Shown here: positions 45,580-52,644 of the stretch, piece after piece
How the letters are laid out: each line of letters starts with the position of its first letter
How positions within the stretch are numbered: position 1 is the first letter of the stretch
Source: Natronosporangium sp035305625
Lineage (GTDB): Bacteria; Actinomycetota; Actinomycetes; Mycobacteriales; Micromonosporaceae
NCBI GenBank assembly: GCA_963809545.1
Contig: CAWEKD010000007.1
Coordinates: forward strand, 248,001-312,000
DNA length: 64,000 bases
Direction of reading: 5' to 3'
Notes under the pieces: generated by a model
Database searches by the model: none
The model's input: only the letters and a program-made list of their open reading frames with translations
Told to the model about the DNA's origin: nothing
Program-made: the position numbers and the translations under genes

Positions 45580-46008
45580 CTACACCCCCGGCAACACCCC
45601 CTGTTCAATATCTGCGAACTGTTCTTCACTTTCGGCCAGATAGGCCTCCCACGCCTGCCGGTCCCAGATCTCTACATGGGTGCTGGCTCCGATCACGGCG
45701 AGTTCGCGGTTGAGCCCGGCGTATTCCCGCAGGTGCGCCGGGATCGTGACCCGGCCCTGCTTGTCGGGCACCTCGTCGTGCGCGGAGGCGAAGAACACCC
45801 GGCTGTAGGCCCGGGCCGCCTTGTGCGTCATCGGCTGCTGCCGTAGCCGGGCAGCGATCGCGGTGAACTCGGCGATCGGGAACGCGTACAAGCAGCGCTC
45901 CTGCCCCTTCGTGATCACCACTCCACCCGCCAAGCCGTCGCGGAACTTGGCCGGCAAGATCAGCCGACCTTTGTCGTCCAACCGGGGGGTATGCGTGCCC
46001 AGAAACAA
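45580..46008 (-). CDS. mraZ: MraZ transcriptional repressor of the dcw cluster
   Basis: AbrB-like double-domain DNA-binding protein that represses its own operon. I start it at TTG 46008 to give the standard MFLGTHTPRLDDKGRLILPA beginning and 142 residues, the usual length. The first SpoVT/AbrB motif is DDKGRLILPAKFRDGL and the second DKQGRVTIPAHLREYAGL. The upstream in-frame ATG would add an atypical extension. The operator with four GTGG boxes begins about 40 bases upstream. First gene of the dcw cluster. Confidence 0.95.
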   Translation of the reverse strand: MFLGTHTPRLDDKGRLILPAKFRDGLAGGVVITKGQERCLYAFPIAEFTAIAARLRQQPMTHKAARAYSRVFFASAHDEVPDKQGRVTIPAHLREYAGLNRELAVIGASTHVEIWDRQAWEAYLAESEEQFADIEQGVLPGV

Positions 46009-46311
46009 GCATCCCCACCCCCTCGGATCGATGGCGGCTCCGCTTCCGCCACTGGCCCCCACTCTACTCCACTTCACTCCACAAACAATCGAAAACTCGC
46101 GGCCACATCCTCACCATCTGTGATCGCGATCAGATTTCCGCAGGTAGCAGGCGGGGTGGATCACGCCTCTCCGCGGAGGGTGGTCATGAACCTGACACCG
46201 ACGAGGTACCCGAGGCGGCGCGCTCCCTCCCCCGTTTGGGTGCCGGGTGGGGGCAACGACCCGCTCCACCGGTGGTTCGACCAGGGGGTGGTGGAGGAAA
46301 GTGGAGGAGGG
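46009..46311. other. Intergenic region between the biosynthetic cluster and mraZ
   Basis: 303 bases with no gene. It holds the MraZ boxes (above), a 16-base CRP-like palindrome TGTGATCGCGATCAGA at 46120-46135, and two further GTGGAG boxes 10 bp apart on the plus strand (46291 and 46301). The rest shows nothing notable. It marks the junction between the housekeeping dcw cluster and the natural-product genes. Confidence 0.5.
46047..46104 (-). promoter_or_regulatory. MraZ operator (four GTGG boxes, 10-bp period) with overlapping promoter
   Basis: On the minus strand, boxes GTGGAG, GTGGAG, GTGGGG and GTGGCG start exactly 10 bp apart (their CCAC complements lie at 46079, 46069, 46059 and 46049). 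This is the known design of MraZ boxes. A TTGTTT and a TAGAGT separated by 16 bases overlap the array and could be the -35 and -10 elements, so bound MraZ would block RNA polymerase. The promoter assignment is inference. Confidence 0.75.
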
Positions 46312-47622
46312 TCAGATCGGCTCGATCTCGAGGGTGACCATCGAGGCCAGCTGGTGGTAGGTCTCGATCAGGTCATCGCGGTCCAGGAAGCCGGCCACCA
46401 TGATCCCGATCATGTGCGACTCGTACTCGTCGGTCACCACCTGGCCCGGCGCCAGGCCGGCATCCACCGAGATCACGTCCGGGTGCTCGGCGACCTTGTC
46501 CAGACCGTGCACCGCCCGGACTCGACCGGTGGCGGTCGGGAAGATGTTCAGCGCCGCCACCGGCATCGTCAGCTTCGGCGCGGTCCGGGGGGAGGGCACT
46601 CCCCGGTGCACCGCCAGCAGCTCGGCGGCGGTGTCCACCCCGGTGGTGAGTTGGGTGAGCACCATCGGCGGGACGCCGCCGGGCCGACCGGCGTTCACCT
46701 CCACCACCGTCGGGCCGAGGGTCACGTCGTCGATGATCTCCACGTGGGCGACGGTGTTGTCGATCCCGAGCGCCCGAATCGCCTCGACGACATGGGCCCG
46801 GATCCGCTCCGCCCGCTCCTCCGGCAGGTCGAACGGCGGGTCGACGAACCCGAGCTCGAAGAACCGCTCGTCGATCAGGAACTTGTCGATCAACGCGAGC
46901 GGCTCGATCTGACCGTCGCGTACGACCACGTCCATGCAGAATTCCCGGCCCTGCAGCGCCCCCTCCACCAGCACGGTGGTGGCCGGCACGGTGCTGCTCT
47001 CCGAGGTATACAGATGCGCCAACGGCCCGGACGCCTGGGCCGCCGCCAGCTCCTGGTAGGCGGCGGCCAGCTCGGGTACGGACCGGACCACCCGGACCAG
47101 GTAGCTGCCGGTGCCGTTGACCGGCTTGACCACCGCCGGCAGGCCCACCTGCGCCGCCACCTGCTCCACCTGCCCCGCGTCGCTCAACAGGGCGAACCCG
47201 GGCTGCGCCAGCCCGGCCTCGGCCAGCACCTGCCGGGCCCGGAACTTGTCCCGCGTCACCATGATCGGTGCCGCGGGCGTGCGACGCAGCCCCAGCCGCT
47301 CGGCCACTTGGGCGGCCACCGCCACGGTGCCGTCGCTGGTCGACAACACCGCCCCCAGCCGGTACCCATCGGTCGCCTGGCGAGCCGCCTCGGTCACTTC
47401 ATCCACATTGGTGGGATCCGCGACGGTGACCAGCCGGTCGGCGCTCGACAACAGTTCGGCCACGCCCGGGTCCCGATTCGGGCCGTTCACCACCCCGATC
47501 CGGCAGCCAGCGGCCCGGGCCATGCTGGCCAGGCGCACGAACCCGCCTGCTCCAAGGTCGCGTACCAGCAGCACCATCTCGGCCGCGTCAGCCACTGCAC
47601 TGTGATCGGTCACGTCAGCCAT
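46312..47622 (-). CDS. ATP-grasp domain ligase
   Basis: 436-residue cytoplasmic ligase that would activate a carboxylate as acyl phosphate and join it to an amine or similar nucleophile. It has an N-terminal Rossmann-like pre-ATP domain, the ATP-grasp lysine region LPAVVKPVNGTGSYLVRVV, a VEGALQGREFCMDVVV strand, and a metal-binding VVEVNAGRPGGVPPMVL. The family includes peptide-forming and tailoring enzymes in natural-product clusters. Its neighbours (MbtH, NRPS) place it in the cluster. Substrates are not predictable. Transcribed divergently from mbtH. Confidence 0.88.
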   Translation of the reverse strand: MADVTDHSAVADAAEMVLLVRDLGAGGFVRLASMARAAGCRIGVVNGPNRDPGVAELLSSADRLVTVADPTNVDEVTEAARQATDGYRLGAVLSTSDGTVAVAAQVAERLGLRRTPAAPIMVTRDKFRARQVLAEAGLAQPGFALLSDAGQVEQVAAQVGLPAVVKPVNGTGSYLVRVVRSVPELAAAYQELAAAQASGPLAHLYTSESSTVPATTVLVEGALQGREFCMDVVVRDGQIEPLALIDKFLIDERFFELGFVDPPFDLPEERAERIRAHVVEAIRALGIDNTVAHVEIIDDVTLGPTVVEVNAGRPGGVPPMVLTQLTTGVDTAAELLAVHRGVPSPRTAPKLTMPVAALNIFPTATGRVRAVHGLDKVAEHPDVISVDAGLAPGQVVTDEYESHMIGIMVAGFLDRDDLIETYHQLASMVTLEIEPI

Positions 47623-47722
47623 GTTAATCCGTTGTGGAGGGCAATGGGAGGGTGGGAAATAGGCCGTCTAGCACGGCAGTTCCGACCTGTCCACCATGTG
47701 CCCCGGCCGGTCCGACGATGGC

Positions 47723-47774
47723 CAGAGCGACGAACGTCGCCCTACCATACGGGAGGGCGACGTTCGTCGCTCTG
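47723..47774. repeat. 21-bp perfect inverted repeat upstream of mbtH
   Basis: Arms of 21 bp (47723-47743 and 47754-47774) are fully complementary around the 10-base spacer ACCATACGGG. Each arm contains GCGACGAACGTCGC or its complement, itself close to a palindrome. It lies in the divergent region between the ATP-grasp ligase and mbtH, 85 bases before the mbtH start, so it may be a pair of operator sites or an RNA hairpin in the mbtH leader. Confidence 0.85.
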
Positions 47775-47858
47775 ACACGCGCCCGCGCCCTTGACCTGAT
47801 CCGAATGCGCGTGCCTGCGGATGCCGGCACCGCGCGATTGAGAGGCGGAAGCCCGGAA

Positions 47859-48107
47859 ATGTACGACGAGGACGAAGATACCGCCACCTACGCGGTGGTC
47901 GTGAACGACGAGGAGCAGTACTCCATCTGGCTGGCGCACCGGGAACCGCCGGCAGGCTGGCGCCGGACCGGTGTGGAGGGCACCCGGGCGGAGTGCCTGG
48001 AGCACATCGACCGGGTGTGGACCGACCTGCGCCCCAAGTCGCTGCGGGAGTGGATGGCCAGCCAGGAGTCAGGCGCGCACCGCGATGACCAGATGGTCAG
48101 TGGGTGA
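47859..48107 (+). CDS. MbtH-like NRPS accessory protein
   Basis: 82-residue protein that binds and stabilises NRPS adenylation domains. ATG 47859 gives MYDEDEDTATYAVVVNDEEQ; longer starts exist but would include the inverted repeat. Family hallmarks are present: NDEEQYSIW, PPAGWRRTGVEGTRAECLEHI and the C-terminal WTDLRPKSLREWM with conserved Trp residues. Its 3' end overlaps the convergent methyltransferase gene by 39 bases. It probably serves the NRPS at the right end of the window. Confidence 0.95.
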   Translation: MYDEDEDTATYAVVVNDEEQYSIWLAHREPPAGWRRTGVEGTRAECLEHIDRVWTDLRPKSLREWMASQESGAHRDDQMVSG

Positions 48108-49118
48108 GACCCGGAAGGTGTAGCGGCTGAGGTCGGTGAATCCGGCCTCAGCCAACCATTCCGCCAATTCCGGGTAGCCGTAGATCTGACCCCCCTGACT
48201 GTGGAACAGGTTGAGGCTGAAGGTACGGACGAACGCCTCTCCGACCGCACCGCCCCCATCCGCCAAATCGGACAGTGGTTCCAGCACCACCAGCCGACCA
48301 CCGGGGCGCAGCGCGCCGGCCGCCGCCTTGAACAGCTCCCGCACCTGCTCCGGCGGCATCCCGTGCACGATGTTGAACAGCAGGGCGAGGTCGAACTCCG
48401 GAGCGAACCGGGCCGCGCTCAGGTCACCCACGTGGAACGTGACCCGGTCGGTCAGGCCGGCCTCCCCCACCGCCGCCTTGCCGATCTCCACCGCCTCCGG
48501 CAGGTCCACCACGGTGGCCGACAGTTCGGGGTACTGCCGACAGAACGCGGTGGTGTAGGTGGCGTGCCCGCCGCCGATGTCGAGCAGCCGCCGGTGCTCC
48601 GGTGACACCGGCACCGCCTCCAACACCTCCGGCGTGAGCGCGTGGGCCAACCGGCTGAGCATGGTCTGGAACGCTCGCAGCACCGGTGGCCGCTGCCCCA
48701 GCCACTGGTAGAAGTCGACCGCCGGCTCACCGGTACGCACCGATTGCTCCAAATCGGACCAAAGCTCGGTCAGCACCGTGTGCCAGAACCGGAACACCAC
48801 CCCGTACCCGCCGGGAACGTCCCGCAGCCACTTGTCCGCCTTGGTGGTGTTGGCCCACCCGTCCGGGCCGGTGGTCACGTAGCCGAAGCCAGCCAACGCG
48901 CGGAGCAGTTGCTCCAGCCCCCGTTCGCTGACCTCGAGCCGGGCGGCGAGCTCCGCCAGCGGCAGCGGTCCGTCCGCCAAGGCGTCGAAGACTCCGAGCC
49001 GCTGGGCGGCGCCGGCGGTACGGAACGACGCGGCGTTGAGGAAATCCAGATGGGGCGCGGGCGCCTGGTCGGTTTCCAGGTACAGGCGGACCGTCTCAGG
49101 ATTCAGGGGTACAGGCAC
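48069..49118 (-). CDS. SAM-dependent methyltransferase, O-methyltransferase family 2 type
   Basis: 349 residues from GTG 49118, chosen because it follows the MFS stop by 11 bases with GTGAGG upstream; a longer frame would overlap the MFS gene. The N-terminal winged-helix dimerisation domain (LNAASFRTAGAAQRLGVFDA, then LEVSERGLEQLLRALAG) and the C-terminal Rossmann domain with LLDIGGGHATYTTAF, VVDLPEAVEIG and VLLFNIVHGMPPEQ-type motifs are typical. This family includes enzymes that methylate hydroxykynurenine or phenols in clusters; with the kynurenine monooxygenase nearby such a role is possible but inferred. Confidence 0.9.
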   Translation of the reverse strand: MPVPLNPETVRLYLETDQAPAPHLDFLNAASFRTAGAAQRLGVFDALADGPLPLAELAARLEVSERGLEQLLRALAGFGYVTTGPDGWANTTKADKWLRDVPGGYGVVFRFWHTVLTELWSDLEQSVRTGEPAVDFYQWLGQRPPVLRAFQTMLSRLAHALTPEVLEAVPVSPEHRRLLDIGGGHATYTTAFCRQYPELSATVVDLPEAVEIGKAAVGEAGLTDRVTFHVGDLSAARFAPEFDLALLFNIVHGMPPEQVRELFKAAAGALRPGGRLVVLEPLSDLADGGGAVGEAFVRTFSLNLFHSQGGQIYGYPELAEWLAEAGFTDLSRYTFRVSPTDHLVIAVRA

Positions 49119-49128
49119 AGGAAGGACC

Positions 49129-50610
49129 TCACTTCCGGGTCGGAGTCGCCGCAGGAGTGCTGATGCCGGGCTCCGGGCCAGGACCGGAGTCCTCCGGAGC
49201 ACCAGCCGGGTCGTCGTCATCAGAGGCGGGCGGCGCCGACTGCGTGACCGACTCGGCGGTGTCAGCGCCGGCGGGCGCCTGGTGGTCGGCGTCCGGCAGC
49301 TCCACCTCCAGCCGGCGGAGCCGGGCCGAGCTGGCCCCGATCACGGCGATCAGCACCAGCAGTAGCCCGACCGCGCAGAAGAGCAGCGCGATCCCCCGGC
49401 CGTTCCCGGTGCCGATCAGGCGCCCGACGCTGTCCGCCAACGCCCCGCCGGGGGCCATCGCCGGCTCGGCGACCCGGTCGGCCAGCGGCCCGGCCAGCAG
49501 GTACGCCACCGGCATGGCGGACTGGCCGATCATCCGGACCGCGGCGATCACCCGTCCCATGGCGGCGGACTCCACCTTGGTCTGGATCAACGCCATGGAG
49601 ACCGCCATCAGGACCGGCAGCGTGAACAGGAACAGCGGCGCCACCACCCCGATCAACCAGGGGGAGGGGCGCAGGCCGTGCAGCGCCAACACCACCCCGG
49701 CCACCGGCAGAATCAGCAGGATCGCCCGTACCCGCTGGCGCGGCCCCTTCCAGATGCTCATCACCAGGCTGCCGACGAAGAACCCGGAGCCGCCGCAGAA
49801 CATCAGCACCCCGAGGGTCACTTCGTCGGAGAACGACAGGATCAGCGGCTGCACCAGCACGCCCGCCATCGCGTAGCAGAAGTTGAACCCCGCGAACACC
49901 GTCACCAGCCACAGCAGCCCGGAGCCGCGGCGCCGCAGGTACCACCAGCCGTAGCCGAGGTCTCGGAAGAACGAGGACCGTTCGCCCGCACCGGGGGCGA
50001 CGGTCAGCCGCTTGGCCACCGGCACCATCAGCAGCACCACGATCGCGAACCCGGTGGCGGCCAGGTCGAGCAGGATCACCCCCTGCAATCCGATGGTGGC
50101 CAGCAGCATCCCGGCGATCAGCGGGGCGGCGATCCGGGCCGCCTGGGTGATCTGCAACAGCCCGTTGGCCCGACCCAGCTGGTCCTTGGGGACCAACTGC
50201 GGGGTGACGGCGTAGAACGCCGTCGCGTGCATCACCCCGAACGTGGCCACCGCGGTGGTGGTCAGGTAGATGTGCCAGATCTGCAGCAGGTCGGTCCACA
50301 GCAGCAGCGCCAGCACTCCGACCACCGTCCCGCCGGCGGCGTTGCCGACCACCATCAGCCACCGGCGGTCGAACCGGTCGGCGATCGCACCCGCGAACGG
50401 GGAGATGAACACCCCGGGCAGCGAAGAGGCCATGAAGATGATGGCGAACTGGGTGGCCGACCCGGTGCTCTGGTAGACCCACACCCCGAGCACGAAGCCG
50501 GTGAGGCTGGACCCGATCGCCGCGAGCAGTTGTCCGAACCAGATCACCCGGAACGCCCGTACGTCCCCGGCCCGGTCCACCGTCGTAGCCTCCGTAGGCG
50601 ATTTGTCCAT
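49129..50610 (-). CDS. MFS transporter
   Basis: 493-residue membrane protein with about 12 hydrophobic segments, a GAIADRFDRRWLM loop 2-3 motif and DRAGDVRAFRVIWFGQLLAA at the start, typical of the MFS_3/enterobactin exporter-like branch. Clear ribosome site GGAGGTAACACG before the ATG. The C-terminus is a Pro/Ala/Asp/Glu-rich tail of about 70 residues. Within the cluster it likely exports the product or confers self-resistance. Coupled loosely to the methyltransferase downstream. Confidence 0.92.
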   Translation of the reverse strand: MDKSPTEATTVDRAGDVRAFRVIWFGQLLAAIGSSLTGFVLGVWVYQSTGSATQFAIIFMASSLPGVFISPFAGAIADRFDRRWLMVVGNAAGGTVVGVLALLLWTDLLQIWHIYLTTTAVATFGVMHATAFYAVTPQLVPKDQLGRANGLLQITQAARIAAPLIAGMLLATIGLQGVILLDLAATGFAIVVLLMVPVAKRLTVAPGAGERSSFFRDLGYGWWYLRRRGSGLLWLVTVFAGFNFCYAMAGVLVQPLILSFSDEVTLGVLMFCGGSGFFVGSLVMSIWKGPRQRVRAILLILPVAGVVLALHGLRPSPWLIGVVAPLFLFTLPVLMAVSMALIQTKVESAAMGRVIAAVRMIGQSAMPVAYLLAGPLADRVAEPAMAPGGALADSVGRLIGTGNGRGIALLFCAVGLLLVLIAVIGASSARLRRLEVELPDADHQAPAGADTAESVTQSAPPASDDDDPAGAPEDSGPGPEPGISTPAATPTRK

Positions 50611-50821
50611 CGTGTTACCTCCGGCCCGGCGCTCGGCGGGCGGAACTCCGCCGGCACGAAACTCCGGGAAGTATAGGCGCGGTACCGATCTTTCTCCGAG
50701 CCCTCAGGCAGGTCAGGGAAGCGATGAAATCGAAACGATAACCAGTCGATAACTCGGGCGCCCGTGACACTCCTAACGTACGAACCCGATCGACCACATG
50801 ACACCACCTGAAGGGTGTGCG
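50611..50821. promoter_or_regulatory. Divergent promoter region with SARP-like direct repeats
   Basis: Two identical heptamers CGATAAC at 50736-50742 and 50747-50753 are 11 bp apart, the spacing typical of SARP/AfsR operators. On the minus strand a TATACT (complement of 50670-50675) could be the -10 of the MFS gene. The region separates the MFS gene (-) from a plus-strand gene beginning at 50822. Binding by the local AfsR-like regulator is inference. Confidence 0.5.
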
Positions 50822-51499
50822 ATGCCTTCCGATGTCGACTGGTCCGCCCCACCGGACGCCCAGGAGCGCCTGGCCCAGGCATGGGCCTGGATCAACGACT
50901 TTCCCGTCAACCCCCACCCCGACCTCGGCCGCACCGGTGCGGTCTGCCCCTACATGGGACGGGCGTTGCGACGGAAGTACGTGGAACTGGTGGCATTCGA
51001 CGCCCGCTCCGGCGACGACGCTTGCGTGGCCGAACTGCGCCGGCTACGGGAGAAGCTGAAGCAGCGCTCCGCCGAGCTCGGCAACGACGCCATGTACCTG
51101 GTCTACTTCCTGGTCCCGTACGGGCTGTCCGACGAGGACATGAAGGCGATGATGCAGCGGGTGCACGCCCGGCTACGGCCGGAGTTTGTCCAGAACGGCA
51201 TGCTCGCCGGTGACTTCTGGCCCGGACACGAGGCGCCCGGGTTGCACAGCCCTACGTTCCGGCCGTTCGCCAGTCCGTTCCCGCTGTTCCCGATCCGCAA
51301 CATGATCCCCGCGGATCTACCGTTCTTCGCCGGTTCCCATGTGCCGGCCCAGACCAGGCTGGAGTACCTGAGCTATTACCAGCAGTTCTTCGGCGACGCA
51401 CTGCCGAAGACGTGGCGGCAGCGGCTGGACGAGGCCCTGCAGCGGGCCCGCGCGGACGCGGCCGCCGGCCCGGTCGCCCAGCCGGTGCCGGCGGCCTGA
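50822..51499 (+). CDS. Uncharacterised cluster protein (225 aa)
   Basis: I do not recognise this family with confidence. ATG 50822 has GAAGGG 6 bases upstream; an in-frame ATG at 50798 lacks one. The soluble protein begins with WSAPPDAQERLAQAWAWIND and continues FPVNPHPDLGRTGAVCPYMG, a motif with one cysteine and a conserved-looking NPHP. It is predicted mostly helical, with amphipathic stretches such as DACVAELRRLREKLKQRSAE. No signal peptide or membrane segment. Its stop lies 5 bases from the convergent LLM gene. Location in the cluster suggests a tailoring or resistance role. Confidence 0.75.
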   Translation: MPSDVDWSAPPDAQERLAQAWAWINDFPVNPHPDLGRTGAVCPYMGRALRRKYVELVAFDARSGDDACVAELRRLREKLKQRSAELGNDAMYLVYFLVPYGLSDEDMKAMMQRVHARLRPEFVQNGMLAGDFWPGHEAPGLHSPTFRPFASPFPLFPIRNMIPADLPFFAGSHVPAQTRLEYLSYYQQFFGDALPKTWRQRLDEALQRARADAAAGPVAQPVPAA

Positions 51500-51504
51500 C
51501 CGGC

Positions 51505-52644
51505 TCACCCGACGTGGGATCCCGATCCGACGGACTGCTCCGCGGATCGGGACCCTGTCGGGGACACCGGCTCCGCGCTCACCTGCCGTACCACGTCCAT
51601 GAACTGTCCCAACGTGTCGAGCTTCTCCGACACCGTCGCCCCGTACGGGGTCGCCCGGAAGGTGGTCACCCCGACCTCGCGGTAGCGGCGCAGCCGCTCG
51701 GCCACCTCCGCCGGGCTGCCGACCAGATTGGTCCCCAGCACCAGCTCGGCCGGGATCTGTTCCAACGCCTCGTCCTGTTCCCCACGGGCCCACAGCGTGC
51801 GCACCCGGTCGACCACCTCGCCCCACCCCTGCCGGCGGTACGACTCCCCGTAGAAGTTCCGTCGTTCCGAGCCCATCGCGCCCATCACCAACGCCAGGTG
51901 CAGCCGCAGCTCCTCGATGGCGAACTCCGGGTCATCGGTGAACCACACGTAGCCCCCCACCGCCAGTTCAATGTCGGAGAACCGGCGACCGGCGGCGGCC
52001 GCGCCCTCGCGGATCGGATCGAAGAAGACGTGGGCGGTTTCCGGTAGGAAAGCCGTACCGACCCAACCGTCGGCGATCTCACCGGTCAGCCGCAGGTTCC
52101 GCGGCCCCAGCGCCGCCAGGTGGATCGGCAGGTGCGAAACGGGAGGGGCGTCGGTACGTATCAGCGCCGCCTCTCCGGTGCCGCCGTCCTCCTCGGTCAG
52201 CGGGAGTCGGTAGAACTTCCCTTGAAATTCCAAGGGCTCCCCGGCGGCCACACGACGGCAGATCTCCACCGTCTCCCGGGTGCGCTGCAACGGATCCCGG
52301 AACGGCACCCCGTGCCACCCTTCCATCACGGACGGCCCACTGGTGCCCAGGCCGAGCACGAACCGCCCGCCGGACATGGAATGCAGGGTCATCGCGCTCA
52401 TGGCCAGCATCGCCGGGCTCCGGGCACCGATCTGCACCACGTTGGTCATCAACCGGATCCGTTCGGTGTGGGCCGCGATGAAGCCCAACGGCGTCAACGC
52501 GTCGTGTGCCCACGCCTCAGCGGTCCAGACCGCATCCACCCCCAGCCGCTCCGCCTCGGCCACGTAGGTCGCCAGACCGGGCCAGTCCAGGATCTTTGCC
52601 CCGCCGGCGCCTATGGCCACCCGCATCACCGGATGAGGTTCCAT
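51505..52644 (-). CDS. LLM-class (luciferase-like) flavin or F420-dependent oxidoreductase
   Basis: 379-residue TIM-barrel enzyme of the bacterial luciferase superfamily. ATG 52644 overlaps the preceding regulator's stop (GTG 52647 is also possible). Features: MRVAIGAGGAKILDWPGLAT near the start, AERLGVDAVWTAEAWAHDAL, LGLGTSGPSVMEGWHG and HLALVMGAMG in the C-terminal part. Closest in style to the actinobacterial F420-dependent TIGR03564/MER-like group, so F420H2 is the probable cofactor. In the cluster it could reduce an imine or other double bond; the substrate is inference. Confidence 0.9.
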   Translation of the reverse strand: MEPHPVMRVAIGAGGAKILDWPGLATYVAEAERLGVDAVWTAEAWAHDALTPLGFIAAHTERIRLMTNVVQIGARSPAMLAMSAMTLHSMSGGRFVLGLGTSGPSVMEGWHGVPFRDPLQRTRETVEICRRVAAGEPLEFQGKFYRLPLTEEDGGTGEAALIRTDAPPVSHLPIHLAALGPRNLRLTGEIADGWVGTAFLPETAHVFFDPIREGAAAAGRRFSDIELAVGGYVWFTDDPEFAIEELRLHLALVMGAMGSERRNFYGESYRRQGWGEVVDRVRTLWARGEQDEALEQIPAELVLGTNLVGSPAEVAERLRRYREVGVTTFRATPYGATVSEKLDTLGQFMDVVRQVSAEPVSPTGSRSAEQSVGSGSHVG

